Assembly: GCA_946122785.1 (NCBI GenBank)
Contig: CAMGYJ010000010.1
Coordinates: 27,445,608 to 27,509,607 of the forward strand
Direction: 5' to 3'
From: Linum tenue
Taxonomy: Eukaryota > Streptophyta > Magnoliopsida > Malpighiales > Linaceae
Length of the DNA stretch: 64,000 nucleotides
The position numbers and the translations under genes are program-made. The notes under the pieces are model-generated. The model had not been told where the DNA came from and did no database searches. It saw only the letters and a list, made by a program, of their open reading frames with translations. Numbering within the stretch: the first letter of the stretch is position 1; the number at the start of each line of letters is the position of its first letter. Shown here piece by piece: positions 12,347-22,876 of this stretch.

Positions 12347-14694
12347 ATGGATTCCGATCACCAGTTCAAATTTCCCCTGTTCCTCTTCCTATCAACACTA
12401 CTCATCACCTCCGTCTGCTCCCAATCATGCACCCGCGGCTGCGACCTGGCCTTAGCCTCCTTCTTCATCTCCGACGGCGCCAACCTCACCGGAATCCGGG
12501 ACCTGATGCAGTCCCGCATCCTCGACCCGGTCCTCGTGGGTCCCATCATGAGCTTCAACCGCCAGCTGGCCAACGGCGACCTCATCCAGACCAACACCAG
12601 GGTTAACGTCCCCTTCCCCTGCGACTGCCTCTCCGGCGGATTCCTCGGCCACGTTTTCCGCTACAACCTGGCGGTCAACGACACCTACGTGGGGATCGCG
12701 GCGAAATACGCCAACCTGACCACGGAGGCGGCGCTGGAGTGGTTCAACGCCTACAATTCCAGTCGACTGCCCGATGCAGGGGTGGTCAACGTCACGGTGA
12801 ATTGCTCGTGTGGAAACGCTGACGTGTCGAGGGATTTCGGGCTGTTTGTCACTTACCCTCTTCGGCCGGAAGATAGTTTCGGTTCGGTTGCCGCGTGGAG
12901 TAATGTCTCGTCGGAGTTGGTCCGGCGGTACAACGTCGGTGTGGATTTTGGGCGGGGGAGTGGCTTGGTTTACATCCCGATCAGAGGTTAGTTTATTTTT
13001 TATTTGTGGTCTAGAATCTAGATCTAAACTAGTTACACTTTTTAGTTTTTACCTTAACGCAATGAAATGGGGATGGATAGATATACTTGTTCCAACGACA
13101 TCTAAAATTGCTAGCACCACCAGATCGAAACTGCATTGCGCTTAACCAACCAATCAAAACTCACATATTTCTTTTTGTTAGATATTAACCCTATGGCAAT
13201 TTGAAGGTTGACCTCTTTCTTCCTTTTGCTTTTGCAGATGCAGAAGGAAGCTACCGGCCGTTGGGATCAAGGTGACATAACTTGCTGAAACCCTATACAA
13301 TTCATGTTTGGGATCCCTCAGGATGTTTGATGTACTAATTTTTTGTCCCTTTTACCCAATTTTGCAGGAAAGGTGGACTCTTTTGACATAAATAACAAAA
13401 TTGATGAAGAAAATGCAAAACAAACACCTCACAATCTGCTAACCTTTTCCATTTGCATATCAGCTATCAATGGTCTGAGATTAGGCATAGCCGTAGCAGC
13501 CGGTGCCGTAATCGTCATGTTACTAGCCGGTTTCGCCGTCGCCAGAGTTTACAGGAGAAAACCCAGTCGCCACCGCCGGACGGAGGCAGCGCGGGCCAGA
13601 AAGTTTCCGGTTCCGTCACGTGGCGTCACTGTTGCCAAGTCCGTGGAGTTCACTTACGAAGAACTCGCTGCTGCTACCGACGACTTCAGCTTGAGTAAGA
13701 AGATCGGCGAAGGTGGATTCGGCGAAGTTTACTATGCCGAGCTCCGAGGGCAGAAAACCGCAATCAAGAAGATGAAGATGGAAGCGTCCAAGGAGTTCTT
13801 GGCTGAGCTCAAGGTCTTAACCAATGTTCATCACCTCACCCTGGTAAAATCAAGATACAAAAATTCGATTACAAAGTCGTATATTAATATTTCTCCCTGC
13901 TCTGCTTAGCCATGGCTAAATCATGATTAGTGCTTTAATTTGTTAATGTACAAATCTTAGGTTCGATTAATTGGGTATTGTATCAAGGGCTCTCTGTTTC
14001 TCGTCTATGAGTACGTGGAGAATGGCAACTTATCGCAACATTTACGTGGTTCTGGTATGATTGCTTTTCTTTTTTCCAGATTAGGTAGTCCTTGTTACAT
14101 AAGGATTCAATGTAACATTTGAATTTTTTTCTTTTACAGATAGAGAACCTCTGTCCTGGTCTTCGAGGCTGCAGATTGCTCTGGATTCAGCGAGAGGGCT
14201 GGAGTACATCCACGAGCACACGATTCCGGTGTACATCCACCGGGACATCAAGTCGGCCAACATCTTGATCGACGACAACTTGCGAGCTAAAGTTGCAGAC
14301 TTTGGATTGGCAAAACTGGCCAAGATAGAAGGCACATTAGTCCCCTCACAAGTTCTTGTCGGCACATTTGGGTACATGCCGCCAGAGTAAGTGTCAACCA
14401 GGCTTTATTTTTTTGTTATGACTTGACCGGAAGTCACATAGGTGTTATCAAGTATAGTAAAACTTTTCCCTCATGTATGTGGATATAACTAACACATTTT
14501 TGTATTAGTGAATCATTTTTACCTTATCATGATGCAGATATATTCACATGAAGGCCGTTTCTTCCAAAGTGGATGTGTATGCATTTGGTGTCATCCTTTA
14601 TGAACTGATTTCTGGGAAGGAGGCTATCATCCCACCAAACGGGTCATCCCAAATTGAAGCAACCACCCTTGTTGCACTGGTCAGATCCCTTTGC

Positions 14695-14771
<77 letters not shown>

Positions 14772-15869
14772 TCTTTCATGTCTATCACCCATTTTTGCTT
14801 ATTGCTTATTTTTTCAGTTGATCACAAGGTTAATTATTGCATTTTATGGTGATTTTAGTTGTCTAAACAAGCATGCGTTTTTTTATAAAAGATAATCATA
14901 TGGATTGATAAAAAGATCTAAGTTTCAGAAGGCGAGGAACAAGCATGTTTATTTACTAGATCGTTTATTATTTATTATTTTTTGTTTTGGCCTATTGCGC
15001 AAAAAATGCGCCCGATTATTGGCATGATTCAAAAAGGCACGCTTAAACTTACTCCTAGCCGTGCTTAGGCTCTAGACAATGTCAAAATGCCTTGACTATG
15101 AGTTAGGTATTGAGAACGCGACGAAGGAGTAAGGCAACACACAGGCGGTCAATATCTAAGGGAGAAATTAACATTAACTACAAACTCAATCTTGTTAATT
15201 TCTTGAATAGTTTAGGAACTTTAAAACTATATAGTTATGATTCTATGAACTTACGAGCTATTTTCATGTTTTGAAGTTTTAACTAATTAACTAATAATTT
15301 GAACTGTAAGTGTGGTAGGTTTTTAAACTGTTATTTCATTCATAATATAGTACAAAGTGTTATTTTTACTTCAAGTGTCTAGACAGGCGCATTAACGTTT
15401 TCTTTAATTGGATATAGTTTTATTAAGATGATATTGTAAATATGTAATTGTACATGATGAATCACGACATGAGCGCCCTTGTAATTGTTTCTCACTACAG
15501 TTTGGGGAAGTGCTGAAGAACCAACCTTGCAGTGAACAAGAGTTGATGAAATTGATTGATCCAAGCCTTGGCCATGAATACCCATTGGATTCGGTCCGAA
15601 AGGTACAAAAGGAAAAAAAATATGGTTATCGATCATGTAACGATGCTTTCTTGGGGTATGAGAACGCAATTTTCTTTCTTGGTGGCCAAAATTTGCAGAT
15701 GGCAGAGCTTGGGAGGGCATGCACGAGGGAGAATCCTGAAGTGCGGCCGAGCATGAGGTCTGTAGTGATAGCCCTGACCGCAATTTCATCCGTCAGTGAG
15801 GCCTGGAATCCTGACACTTTCTATCGAAGAGGGAACTCATTATCAGTCGATTTTCATGTTAACAAATAA
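12347..15869 (+). CDS. LYK: LysM receptor-like kinase (CERK1/NFR1 type), 8 exons
   Basis: Plasma-membrane receptor kinase; family members bind chitin oligomers or lipochitooligosaccharides through three extracellular LysM domains and signal through a cytoplasmic kinase. Modelled exons: 12347-12986, 13238-13271, 13480-13843, 13961-14054, 14140-14386, 14538-14679, 15501-15602, 15699-15869. All introns are GT-AG; the sum is 1,794 nt, giving 597 aa, close to CERK1. Order: signal peptide (about 1-25), LysM region with CDC and CSC cysteine pairs, membrane segment near [18 protein letters not shown], then kinase with [10 protein letters not shown], the Lys in [18 protein letters not shown] and GTFGYMPPE. 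All key catalytic residues are present. The ATG at 12347 is preferred over an upstream in-frame ATG at 12149 because the signal peptide begins there and 12149 lies before the TATA box. The exon 2/3 junction is uncertain: a stronger acceptor at 13367 gives an early stop. Confidence 0.93.
14696..14768 (+). repeat. Homopolymer of 73 C in intron 6 of the LysM kinase gene
   Basis: An uninterrupted run of C begins 16 bases after the 5' splice site at 14680. The minus strand would be G73. Proline-rich or glycine-rich reading frames across it are artefacts of the run. Its exact length may be a sequencing or assembly estimate. Confidence 0.9.
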
Positions 15870-16487
15870 CAACCATCCCAATTCAATGGCTTGAGTTTTC
15901 TTGATAGATGAAAAGAAGGAACATAGATGATGGATTCTCTCTTAAGGTAATGTAATGTAATGACTAACGACTTAAACGAGAGGAAGTCATGGTTGAATTT
16001 CTGTAAATGTAACGGTTTGGTGTAAAAAGGATTTAATCGGGTTGATCAATATTGGATCGAATCAAAAGTAATACGATTGTATAATATATTTTTTTTTAAT
16101 TTAATAAATTTCCTCATAATTCTTTTTAGATACGGATGATATAGGTTATACTTTTTGTGATTAGGTATTGCCACTATTAGTCAGATTCTAATACCCAATT
16201 TTAATTTCATATCAAGATTAAACTAAACTATAAATGAGACTTCTGATTGAGACGTTGAGTGCAATCTAAAATAGAAAACACTAAGAAAAATTTTGCTCCA
16301 AAAGTTACATCATTGCGAGCTCTAAATACTAAATGTATGAAATCAAATAGTGATCCATTAAATAGTGATTCATTTATCATGTGAGTGTCAAAGTTCTATG
16401 TTTTTTTTTTATGTTAGCAGAGCATCCACCGTCGACAATGGTGATTAACCACTTACCATGGTAGTTACACGAATTGGCAAATGATTG
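15870..16487. other. 3' flank of the LysM kinase gene
   Basis: AT-rich, with no further gene. It contains the 3' UTR of the kinase gene; a short GTAATGTAAT repeat is seen near 15950. No clear polyadenylation signal can be singled out. Confidence 0.4.
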
Positions 16488-16711
16488 TGTTAGAGTAGGA
16501 GAATTGTTGGGAAGAGAATCTGATTAAGATCAAAAGACCTTAATTTCCATCGTTATATTCAGCCACACTTTATACAAATTTACAGGAGATACGAGGGAGT
16601 TTGTTGAGATTTTAGGGGAGAATGTACAGGGGAGTTGAGTAGTGGTGAAAGGTGGAACCGAATAATTAGAGAGAAAATAAATAAAATAATTTTTATTCTT
16701 TTTCTTCAATA
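16488..16711 (-). repeat. 3' LTR of the minus-strand copia element
   Basis: On the plus strand it starts TGTTAGAGTAGGAGAAT and ends in TTCTTCAATA. It pairs with 21154-21378. Confidence 0.88.
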
Positions 16712-16998
16712 CGCCCCCGCAAGATGGATGAGGTGTCAACTACTCCAATCTTGGATTGTAGAAGGAGGAAATGCAGAGCGGGAAGCGGTTTGGTGAGAGT
16801 GTCATCAAGCTGGTGAGCAGTGGGAACATAGCGGATGGTGAAGCGTCCGGTTTGGACCAGTTGACGAACAAAATGGTAGTCCAAAGCCAAATGCTTCATG
16901 CGAGAGTGGAACAGGGGATTGGAGCTGAAGCTGGTAGCGTCCAGGTTATCAGAGTAGAGCGTGGGTGTCGAGGACAATGGTTGATGGAGCTCTGCCAA
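16712..16998 (-). pseudogene. Copia RNase H C-terminal part
   Basis: Minus-strand track with HPLFHSRMKH-like text (LFHSRMKHLALDYHFVR) and then FTIRYVPTAHQLDDTLTKPL, the standard copia RNase H end ('ADxxTKPL', here DDTLTKPL). It runs into the LTR. It is separated from the upstream RNase H piece by a frameshift near 17000-17090. Confidence 0.82.
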
Positions 16999-17088
16999 GA
17001 GATTCTATACCCACTCTAACTCGGTAGTGGCTTTAGCGATGACGCGATATTCAGCCTCTGTACTAGATCGGGAAACTGTTTTTTTCTT

Positions 17089-18100
17089 CTAAGAGCGCCA
17101 GGAGATAAGGGTGGAGCCTAAATAGACAAGATATGCAGAGGTGGAGGTGCGATCATCTAGATTACCAGCCCAGTAAGAATCAGCAAAGGCAGTGAGGGGG
17201 ATGGGCAGAGAAGCACGCCAAATAGTAAGACCATAGGAGATGGTGCCACAGACATAGCGCAGAAGACGTTTAAGACACTGCCAATGATGAGATGTAGGGG
17301 CATGCATGTACTGAGAGAGCTTGTTGACGACGTAAGCGATGTTAGGATGAGTGTAGGTGAGATACTGGAGTGCCCCGATTACCTGCCAAAACCGGGTAGC
17401 GTCGGTGGGAGTAGTGCCATCGCGCAAGGAAAGGGTAACAGGGGAAGCAAGGGGAGTGGTGACCAGAGAAGCATCCAACATATGAGAGCGAGTGAGAATA
17501 TCCGTCATATACTTGTGTTGTGAAAGAACATAACCAGAGGCAGTAGGAATGATCTCAATGCCCAAAAAATAATTGACATCACCGAGGGCTTTGAGGGAGA
17601 ACTTGTTCGCCAAGGCCAATTGAAAGGCAGAGAGTAGCACGATCATTCCCGGTGAGCAGAAGATCATCCACATAGACGAGAAAGTACAGGATAATGTCGA
17701 AGTGATGATAGACAAATAAGGAGGCATCAGATTCAGTTTTCCGAAAATAGAACTCGAGAAGGAAGGAGCTAAGAGCAGTGTACCAAGCACGGAAGCCTGG
17801 CGCAAGCCATAGATGGCACGGCGGAGACGACAAACATGAGTGGGATGATCGGGGTCGATGAACCCAGGAGTTTGGACCATGCATACTTCATCAGTGAGGG
17901 GCCCTTGAAGAAAGGCGTTGTTAACGTCAAACTGTTTGATTGGGAAATTCTGAGAGAGAGCAAGTGTGAAAACAGTTCGAACAGTAACAGGTTTGACCAC
18001 AGGACTGAAGGTATCTTGAAAATCCACACCCAGACGTTGATGAAAACCTTTGGAAATTAGACGACATTTAAAAAGGTTGATCGAGCCGTCAGAGTGATGC
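17089..18100 (-). pseudogene. Copia reverse transcriptase and RNase H, frameshifted
   Basis: Reads MDFQDTFSPVVKPVTVRTV, QFDVNNAFLQGPL and CRLRRAIYGLRQA; then the frame shifts near 17800. The catalytic YVDDLLLTGND box is in an overlapping frame (17579-17884). The original frame resumes with ALGDVNYFLGIE and ALQYLTYT, and ends in the RNase H piece. Two frameshifts therefore separate intact domains. Confidence 0.88.
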
Positions 18101-18101
18101 T

Positions 18102-18756
18102 TTATACGATAGACCTACTTGTTACCAAGAACATTAAAGTGAGGCTGCCGGGGAACAAGATCCCATGTGTGGTTGCGGAGTAGAGCTGAATGCTCCTTGC
18201 GAAGAGCTTGATCCCATTCTGGATATTGCATAGCCGCTTGAACAGAGCGGGGTTCCAAGGGAGGGGAGCGGGTGGTATAGTTGGCTGAAAACAGCATTTT
18301 CGGTTGTAGATACCGTCTTGGCCCCGGGTGCGCATGCGATGAGGCCGAAGGAGAGGAGGAGGAGCATTTAGCCCTGTTGTAGTTGAAGGGGGCGTGGAAA
18401 GCCCAAGCCCTATGGACGTGGACGACCCAGCAACGGAGGATGGACCCGCAGGACGGGGCGAGGATATCTCAAGCCCTGGATGCGGAGATGGCCCAGTAGT
18501 GGAGGATGTGCATGCGGGATGGGGCGAGGATGTCTCAAACTCTAGATTCAGAGACGGCCCAACAGTAGCGGGAGGGCCAGGCACGGCCCAAAAGCAAAAG
18601 TAGGGTCATGAGCAGACTGATCGTGTGAGGGAGCAACGACGCAGGGGAGACCAGATCCTGAAGGGGAGGGGCCGGGCGAAATGCCGTCAGGGAAGGCTGC
18701 CCAGTGATGGGGATGTGAGTGATGTGTGGGCCGGTATCATGGATCCAAAATTCCAC
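18102..18756 (-). pseudogene. Copia integrase-RT linker region
   Basis: Low-complexity Pro/Ser-rich tracks lie between integrase and RT, followed by a conserved start of RT in another frame (WDQALRKEHSALLRNHTWDL). This is the usual variable linker of copia polyproteins. It is frameshifted. Confidence 0.6.
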
Positions 18757-18767
18757 CGAAGGAGCAT

Positions 18768-19640
18768 CTACAAAAGGGTTAGAAGACAGGCCAGGAAAGG
18801 AGGTTTCAACAAAGTGGACATGACGAGAGGAAAAAAAACGCGGTGAGTGTCAGCGATCAAAGCACCTATACGCACTACATTGAGGACAGTAACCAATAAA
18901 TAATCAAGGACGGGACCGTGGGGCAAGTTTATGAGAGGAGTAGGGTTGCAGCCAAGGGTCGCAGAGGCAACCAAATACACACAGTTTGTGATAATTAGGA
19001 GCAAGATTGAAGAGAGTAGTGAATGGAATCTGACCACGTAAGGCAGAGGGCGGGAGACGATTGATGAGATAGATGGTTGTGGGAAATGCAAAAGATCAGA
19101 AAGAGGTAGGAAAATTAGCATGATGCAGGAAAGTTATACTCGTTTCGACAAGATGGCGATGTTTACGTTCTGCCAAACCATTATGCTCAGGCGTATGTCG
19201 AGGTCTAAGGAGATGACTGATGCCATGACTAACCAGCGTGGAGCATAATTTTTGAAATTCACCACCACCATCAGAGTAGAGACGACGAATGGTGGTGGAA
19301 AAATAGTTTTCAACCATTTTGCGGAAATCAATAAACACTTGAAGAACATCATACTTTCTATGCAACGGATAATACCATGTATAACGGGAAAATGATCAAC
19401 GATGATTAAATAATAACAAAAACCATCAATGGAGGTGACCGGAGCCGGCCCCCAAACATCCGTATACAATAAAGCAAATGGTTGAGTGCTAGATAGGGAA
19501 GAAACTGCGAAAGGAAGCTTGTGACTTTTACTGGAAAGACAAGAAGGGCAATGACTACTGACGAGAGAGGACGATACTGGCAAGGAATAAGTGCAAAGGA
19601 GGCTGGTGAGGGAGGTGGTGGATGGGTGACCAAGCCGGGC
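18768..19640 (-). pseudogene. Copia integrase, frameshifted
   Basis: The zinc-binding end is visible as CPSCLSSKSHKLPF, then LLYTDVWGPAPV (first core Asp), FRKMVENYF, RLYSDGGGEF (second Asp) and TPEHNGLAERKHRH (core Glu). The motifs lie in two overlapping frames (19134-19583 and 19096-19365), so a frameshift interrupts the domain. Confidence 0.85.
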
Positions 19641-19709
19641 ATGCCAGGATGTAAAGGAGGTGCGTGTGGTGACAAGAGCAAGATGAACCGTGTCCTCATC
19701 ACTCAGTAG

Positions 19710-20310
19710 CTAATAGACATCCCCATTATTTGCTGCCTTCAGTAATGGCTCCCCCGTGCGAAGATCCTTCACAACAAAACAATCAGCAAAAAATTCTACC
19801 GAGATAGGATTAGACCGACAAAGCTTAGCAACTGAGATAAGTTTACGCTTAATGGCAGGAGCACATAACACATCTTGCAATTGAAATGAGGAAGAAAGAC
19901 CCAATGTGTGTTATTTTCAAACCTGTGCCATCGCCTACAAGAATCTCATATGGGCTAGTGTAGTCGGAATAAAGAGATAAATTTCCTAGCTACGAGGTAA
20001 CATGATAGTAGGCCGCAGAGTCAAGCAACCATGGACTGGATGAAGAAGCAAGATTAGTTGTGGTGTGATTAGCCTGAGCTTGAAGAGCTTGATAATCGTG
20101 ACGGGCTTGTAGAAACAGCTTAAAGCACTGGCGCACGGAATGTCCCGGACGCTCACACAATTGACAAACAATACGGGGCCTGCGCTGGCTGGAGGAAGCA
20201 AATGAATTGGGCCCAAAATGATTATATTGTTGTGGGATGAAAGCCCTTTGGAAATCAGGAGCAGCCCGTGGAGAGGAGGCACGCGGAGAGAAGACCCGTT
20301 GGGAAGACAA
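19710..20310 (-). pseudogene. Copia gag zinc knuckle and protease
   Basis: CQLCERPGHSVRQC fits C-x2-C-x4-H-x4-C. After it SPWLLDSAAYYHVTS aligns with the copia protease active site, but the expected Gly is Ala. The following piece (FQLQDVLCAPAIKRKLISVA) is the C-terminal protease region in the same element. Stops separate the pieces. Confidence 0.8.
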
Positions 20311-20415
20311 CCCTCGCTGGGAACGAGAGAAAGACGAGTCGCCAGAGAAGGAAGGTCCTCCGCCGCCATGACGCTGTCCCCGAGGGAAGAATGCCGTCAG
20401 AACTGAAGTCTTCGC

Positions 20416-21064
20416 CTAAGCTCGGAGGTCTGATTCATATTCAACCAGTGAGTCAATCAGGTCCTCCAGACATAGGTCGGGTCCCCGAGTACGGATGGCG
20501 GCGGCGAAGGCATTATATTCTTCCCCCAATCCGCGAAGGCAGAATACGACCAGATCGATGTCGGAGACAGGTTCCTCGATAAGAGCGAGTTCAATTGCAG
20601 TGCTTTTGAGATCATTTACAAAGATCAGGACATCTCGATCTCCATTTGAGTTTTTAGCCAATTATCCTTTCAAATGGATAATACGGGACTGGGCATTGCT
20701 CGTATAGAGCTTTTCAAGGATCAACCACACAACACGAGATGTAGATGCAGCAGAACAAAAGAGTAAATCGATTCAGAAATCAAACAACGCAAGGCATGGA
20801 GGTGAGCTTATCTTGTTGAAACCAATGTTGATAGGCCGGATTTGGTGAGACGGCGGCGTCTACCGTGATTGTGCGAGGAGAGGCGACTTTGGAGCAGTCA
20901 ATGAAGTCAAATAAGTCCAAACCCATAAGCAGTGTTTCCAGTTGGGAGCGCCAGAAATTGGTTGGAGTGAGCTTCAAAGGAAGCTGTGCGGCAGGATTAA
21001 AGGTGATAATGGCAGAGACTGCCGTTGAAGTGACGGTGTTATCAATCGTGGAGCCGCCTGACAT
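20416..21064 (-). pseudogene. Copia gag, broken
   Basis: N-terminal part at 20780-21064 (MSGGSTIDNTV, then PLKLTPTNFWRSQLETLLMG) and central part at 20416-20661 (LALIEEPVSDIDLVVFCLRG, then GLGEEYNAFAAAI) are typical of copia gag. The region between them is frameshifted. The start is 78 bases inside the primer-binding site. Confidence 0.82.
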
Positions 21065-21141
21065 TTTGCCGATAGAAGAAACAGAGAGTACCGAAGATGA
21101 AGAAGGAGAAGGAATGGATCGAAACTAGCTGACTGTGGCTA

Positions 21142-21153
21142 GCTTTGATACCA
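21142..21153 (-). promoter_or_regulatory. Primer-binding site of the minus-strand copia element
   Basis: Minus strand reads TGGTATCAAAGC, a tRNA-Met type site, immediately inside the 5' LTR. Confidence 0.82.
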
Positions 21154-21378
21154 TGTTAGAGTAGGAGAATAGTTGGGAAGAGAATCTGATTATGATCAAA
21201 AGACCTTGATTTCCATTGTTGCATTCAACCACACTTTATACAGATTTTACAGGAGATACAAAGGAGTTTGTTGAGAGTTTAGGGAAGAATGTACATGAGA
21301 GTTGAGTAGTGGTGAGAGGTGGAACCGAATAATTAGAGAGAAAATAAATAAAAGAATTTTTATTCTTTTTCTCCAATA
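21154..21378 (-). repeat. 5' LTR of the minus-strand copia element
   Basis: Pairs with 16488-16711. It joins directly to a plus-strand copia fragment on its outer side instead of a target duplication. Confidence 0.88.
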
Positions 21379-21617
21379 CTCCCACCGACGCTACCCGGTT
21401 TTGGCAGGAAATCGTGGCGCTCCAGTATCTCACCTACACTCGTCCTGACATCGCTTACGCCGTCAACAAGCTCTCTCAGTACATGCATGCCCCTACATCT
21501 CATCATTGGCAGTGTCTTAAACGTCTTCTGCGCTATGTCTGTGGCACCATCTCCTATGGTCTTAGTATTCTGTGTGCTTCTCTGCCCATCCACCTCACTG
21601 CCTTTGCTGATTCTGAC
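21379..21617 (+). pseudogene. Copia RT/RNase H fragment fused to the LTR, opposite orientation
   Basis: Plus-strand codons read PTDATRFWQEIVALQYLTYT through to LTAFADSD, matching the minus-strand element's own text at about 17170-17420 in reverse complement with few changes. It begins a base or so after the LTR border and stops abruptly at 21617 in the middle of RNase H. Confidence 0.88.
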
Positions 21618-21640
21618 AATTCATTTTCTCGGGTCCGGAT

Positions 21641-21671
21641 AGTATAACAACACCTTAAGTGTTGTTATACT
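21641..21671. repeat. Perfect 13-bp inverted repeat (hairpin)
   Basis: AGTATAACAACAC, then loop CTTAA, then GTGTTGTTATACT. It lies just outside the copia fragment. It could be a target-site relic or a remnant of another element; no coding context. Confidence 0.8.
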
Positions 21672-21695
21672 AACAACAGGATTCATTAAGGGTAT

Positions 21696-21842
21696 TGTAA
21701 CATCCCGTTCAGCTAAACCCATATTTCGATCGCTAGAAAGTTCGCGATTTAAAATCGATCATTTTGGCAGTATTTCGATGAAAATCGGATTATCGATCGA
21801 TCGGATAAGTATACGTATTAATTAATTATATATATATATATA
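21696..21842 (+). mobile_element. Possible Ty3/gypsy LTR start fragment
   Basis: TGTAACATCCCG is a very common beginning of plant gypsy LTRs. The similarity cannot be followed far, and the segment ends in a TA-rich run at the truncated border of the SIRE-type LTR. Confidence 0.35.
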
Positions 21843-22865
21843 CAAATCAGTTCCCCTTCCCGCTTGGAACTTAGATCAAACACAAACTCTGCTTCTGTTC
21901 GAGTGAAGAACAGGGAAGAACAACAAGAACTATGCTGTGAAAAACCCAGGCAGTTGCAGTGAAGCTCAAATCAAGCCCGGCTCAAACAAGTTCCCCAAGC
22001 TGGTCCTCACGGTACTTCTTCCCTATCTGCTCCTGAATGAATTTCCCTGCACAACACAGAACACACACAGAAGGAATACACAGCAGAATCCGAAAAACAG
22101 AATGAGAAGACACCCACAATTTTTACGTGGTTTCCAGTATTGGGAGAATAAGAATCCCAATACTGACTACTCCACGGTCGAGAATCACGATTGTGTGATC
22201 TCCGACGATTCACTATGATTTTGCGTTGAAGTTCGTCGTTACAAGCTATCTACCCAAGAACCTTTGATCAATCTCAACCGATTGATCAAACACTCTCTTT
22301 TCAGACCCGAATTGCTTCCCCAGCAACTCGTAACCAGTGTTTCCCAACACTAACTCTCAAAGCAATTCTCCCCGAACCCTTTGAAAATCCCCTTTCATAT
22401 CAATCTAGGTATTCTCACAAAATCCCCTTTGTCTTAGCTAGCTATTTGATCACTTGAAAGGTTGCCATTGGTGGTTCTTCAGTCGCCTTTTATAGGGAGG
22501 AATATGACCGTTAGTCATTCAAATTCCTTCCCTATTTGTGATGATTTGATTGAGAACTCAATCCTCTAATTTGATTTGTAGTGAGTTGGTCATTTGAGCC
22601 TCATTGGCACTGTTGGATCCAATCTTCTTGATATGATTTCTTCTCTAATTTTCAGCCGTTAGAACCTTCCTCTTTGTGTTGATTTGCTAGGTGGCAAATC
22701 AGCATCTTTGAGCATAGCTAGCCATTGAGAAGTTCTTTCCTTATTGTTCTTGCTGATTGCAGAATCTCTCCTCCTTTATGCTGTCTTTGATTTTTCTTTC
22801 CTTTACTTACAAGATTGCAGCATTTTCCTTCTTTGATTGAGGCCATTGATATGCTTGACTCAACA
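21843..22865 (-). repeat. 3' LTR of the SIRE-type copia element (truncated)
   Basis: Matches about 47209-48248 along its length. On the minus strand it starts TGTTGAGTCAAGC directly after the polypurine tract. By eye it has many single-base losses relative to the right LTR. Confidence 0.9.
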
Positions 22866-22876
22866 TACTCCCCCTA
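22866..22876 (-). promoter_or_regulatory. Polypurine tract of the SIRE-type element
   Basis: Minus strand TAGGGGGAGTA sits directly before the LTR start TGTTG, the classic copia arrangement for plus-strand priming. Confidence 0.85.

Larger units (their letters stand above)
16488..21378 (-). mobile_element. Ty1/copia retrotransposon, minus strand, decayed
   Basis: LTRs at 16488-16711 and 21154-21378 enclose gag, protease, integrase, RT and RNase H remnants read right to left. The primer-binding site TGGTATCAAAGC (minus strand) is at 21142-21153 and a purine-rich tract (minus strand) at 16713-16722. By eye the LTRs differ at roughly 20 of 225 positions, so this copy is much older than the nested insertions to its right. 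No matching target duplication is seen because the right flank is a fused copia fragment. Confidence 0.9.

Noticed and set aside
14598..14792. Glycine-rich minus-strand frame and proline-rich plus-strand frame
   Set aside because: Both are translations of the intronic C73 run.
15510..15700. Continuous frame through the last intron of the LysM kinase
   Set aside because: It reads through a GT-AG intron (15603-15698) and breaks the conserved kinase text; the spliced version matches the family.
18394..18846. Plus-strand frames opposite the copia linker
   Set aside because: They are antisense to the minus-strand copia element and have no family match.
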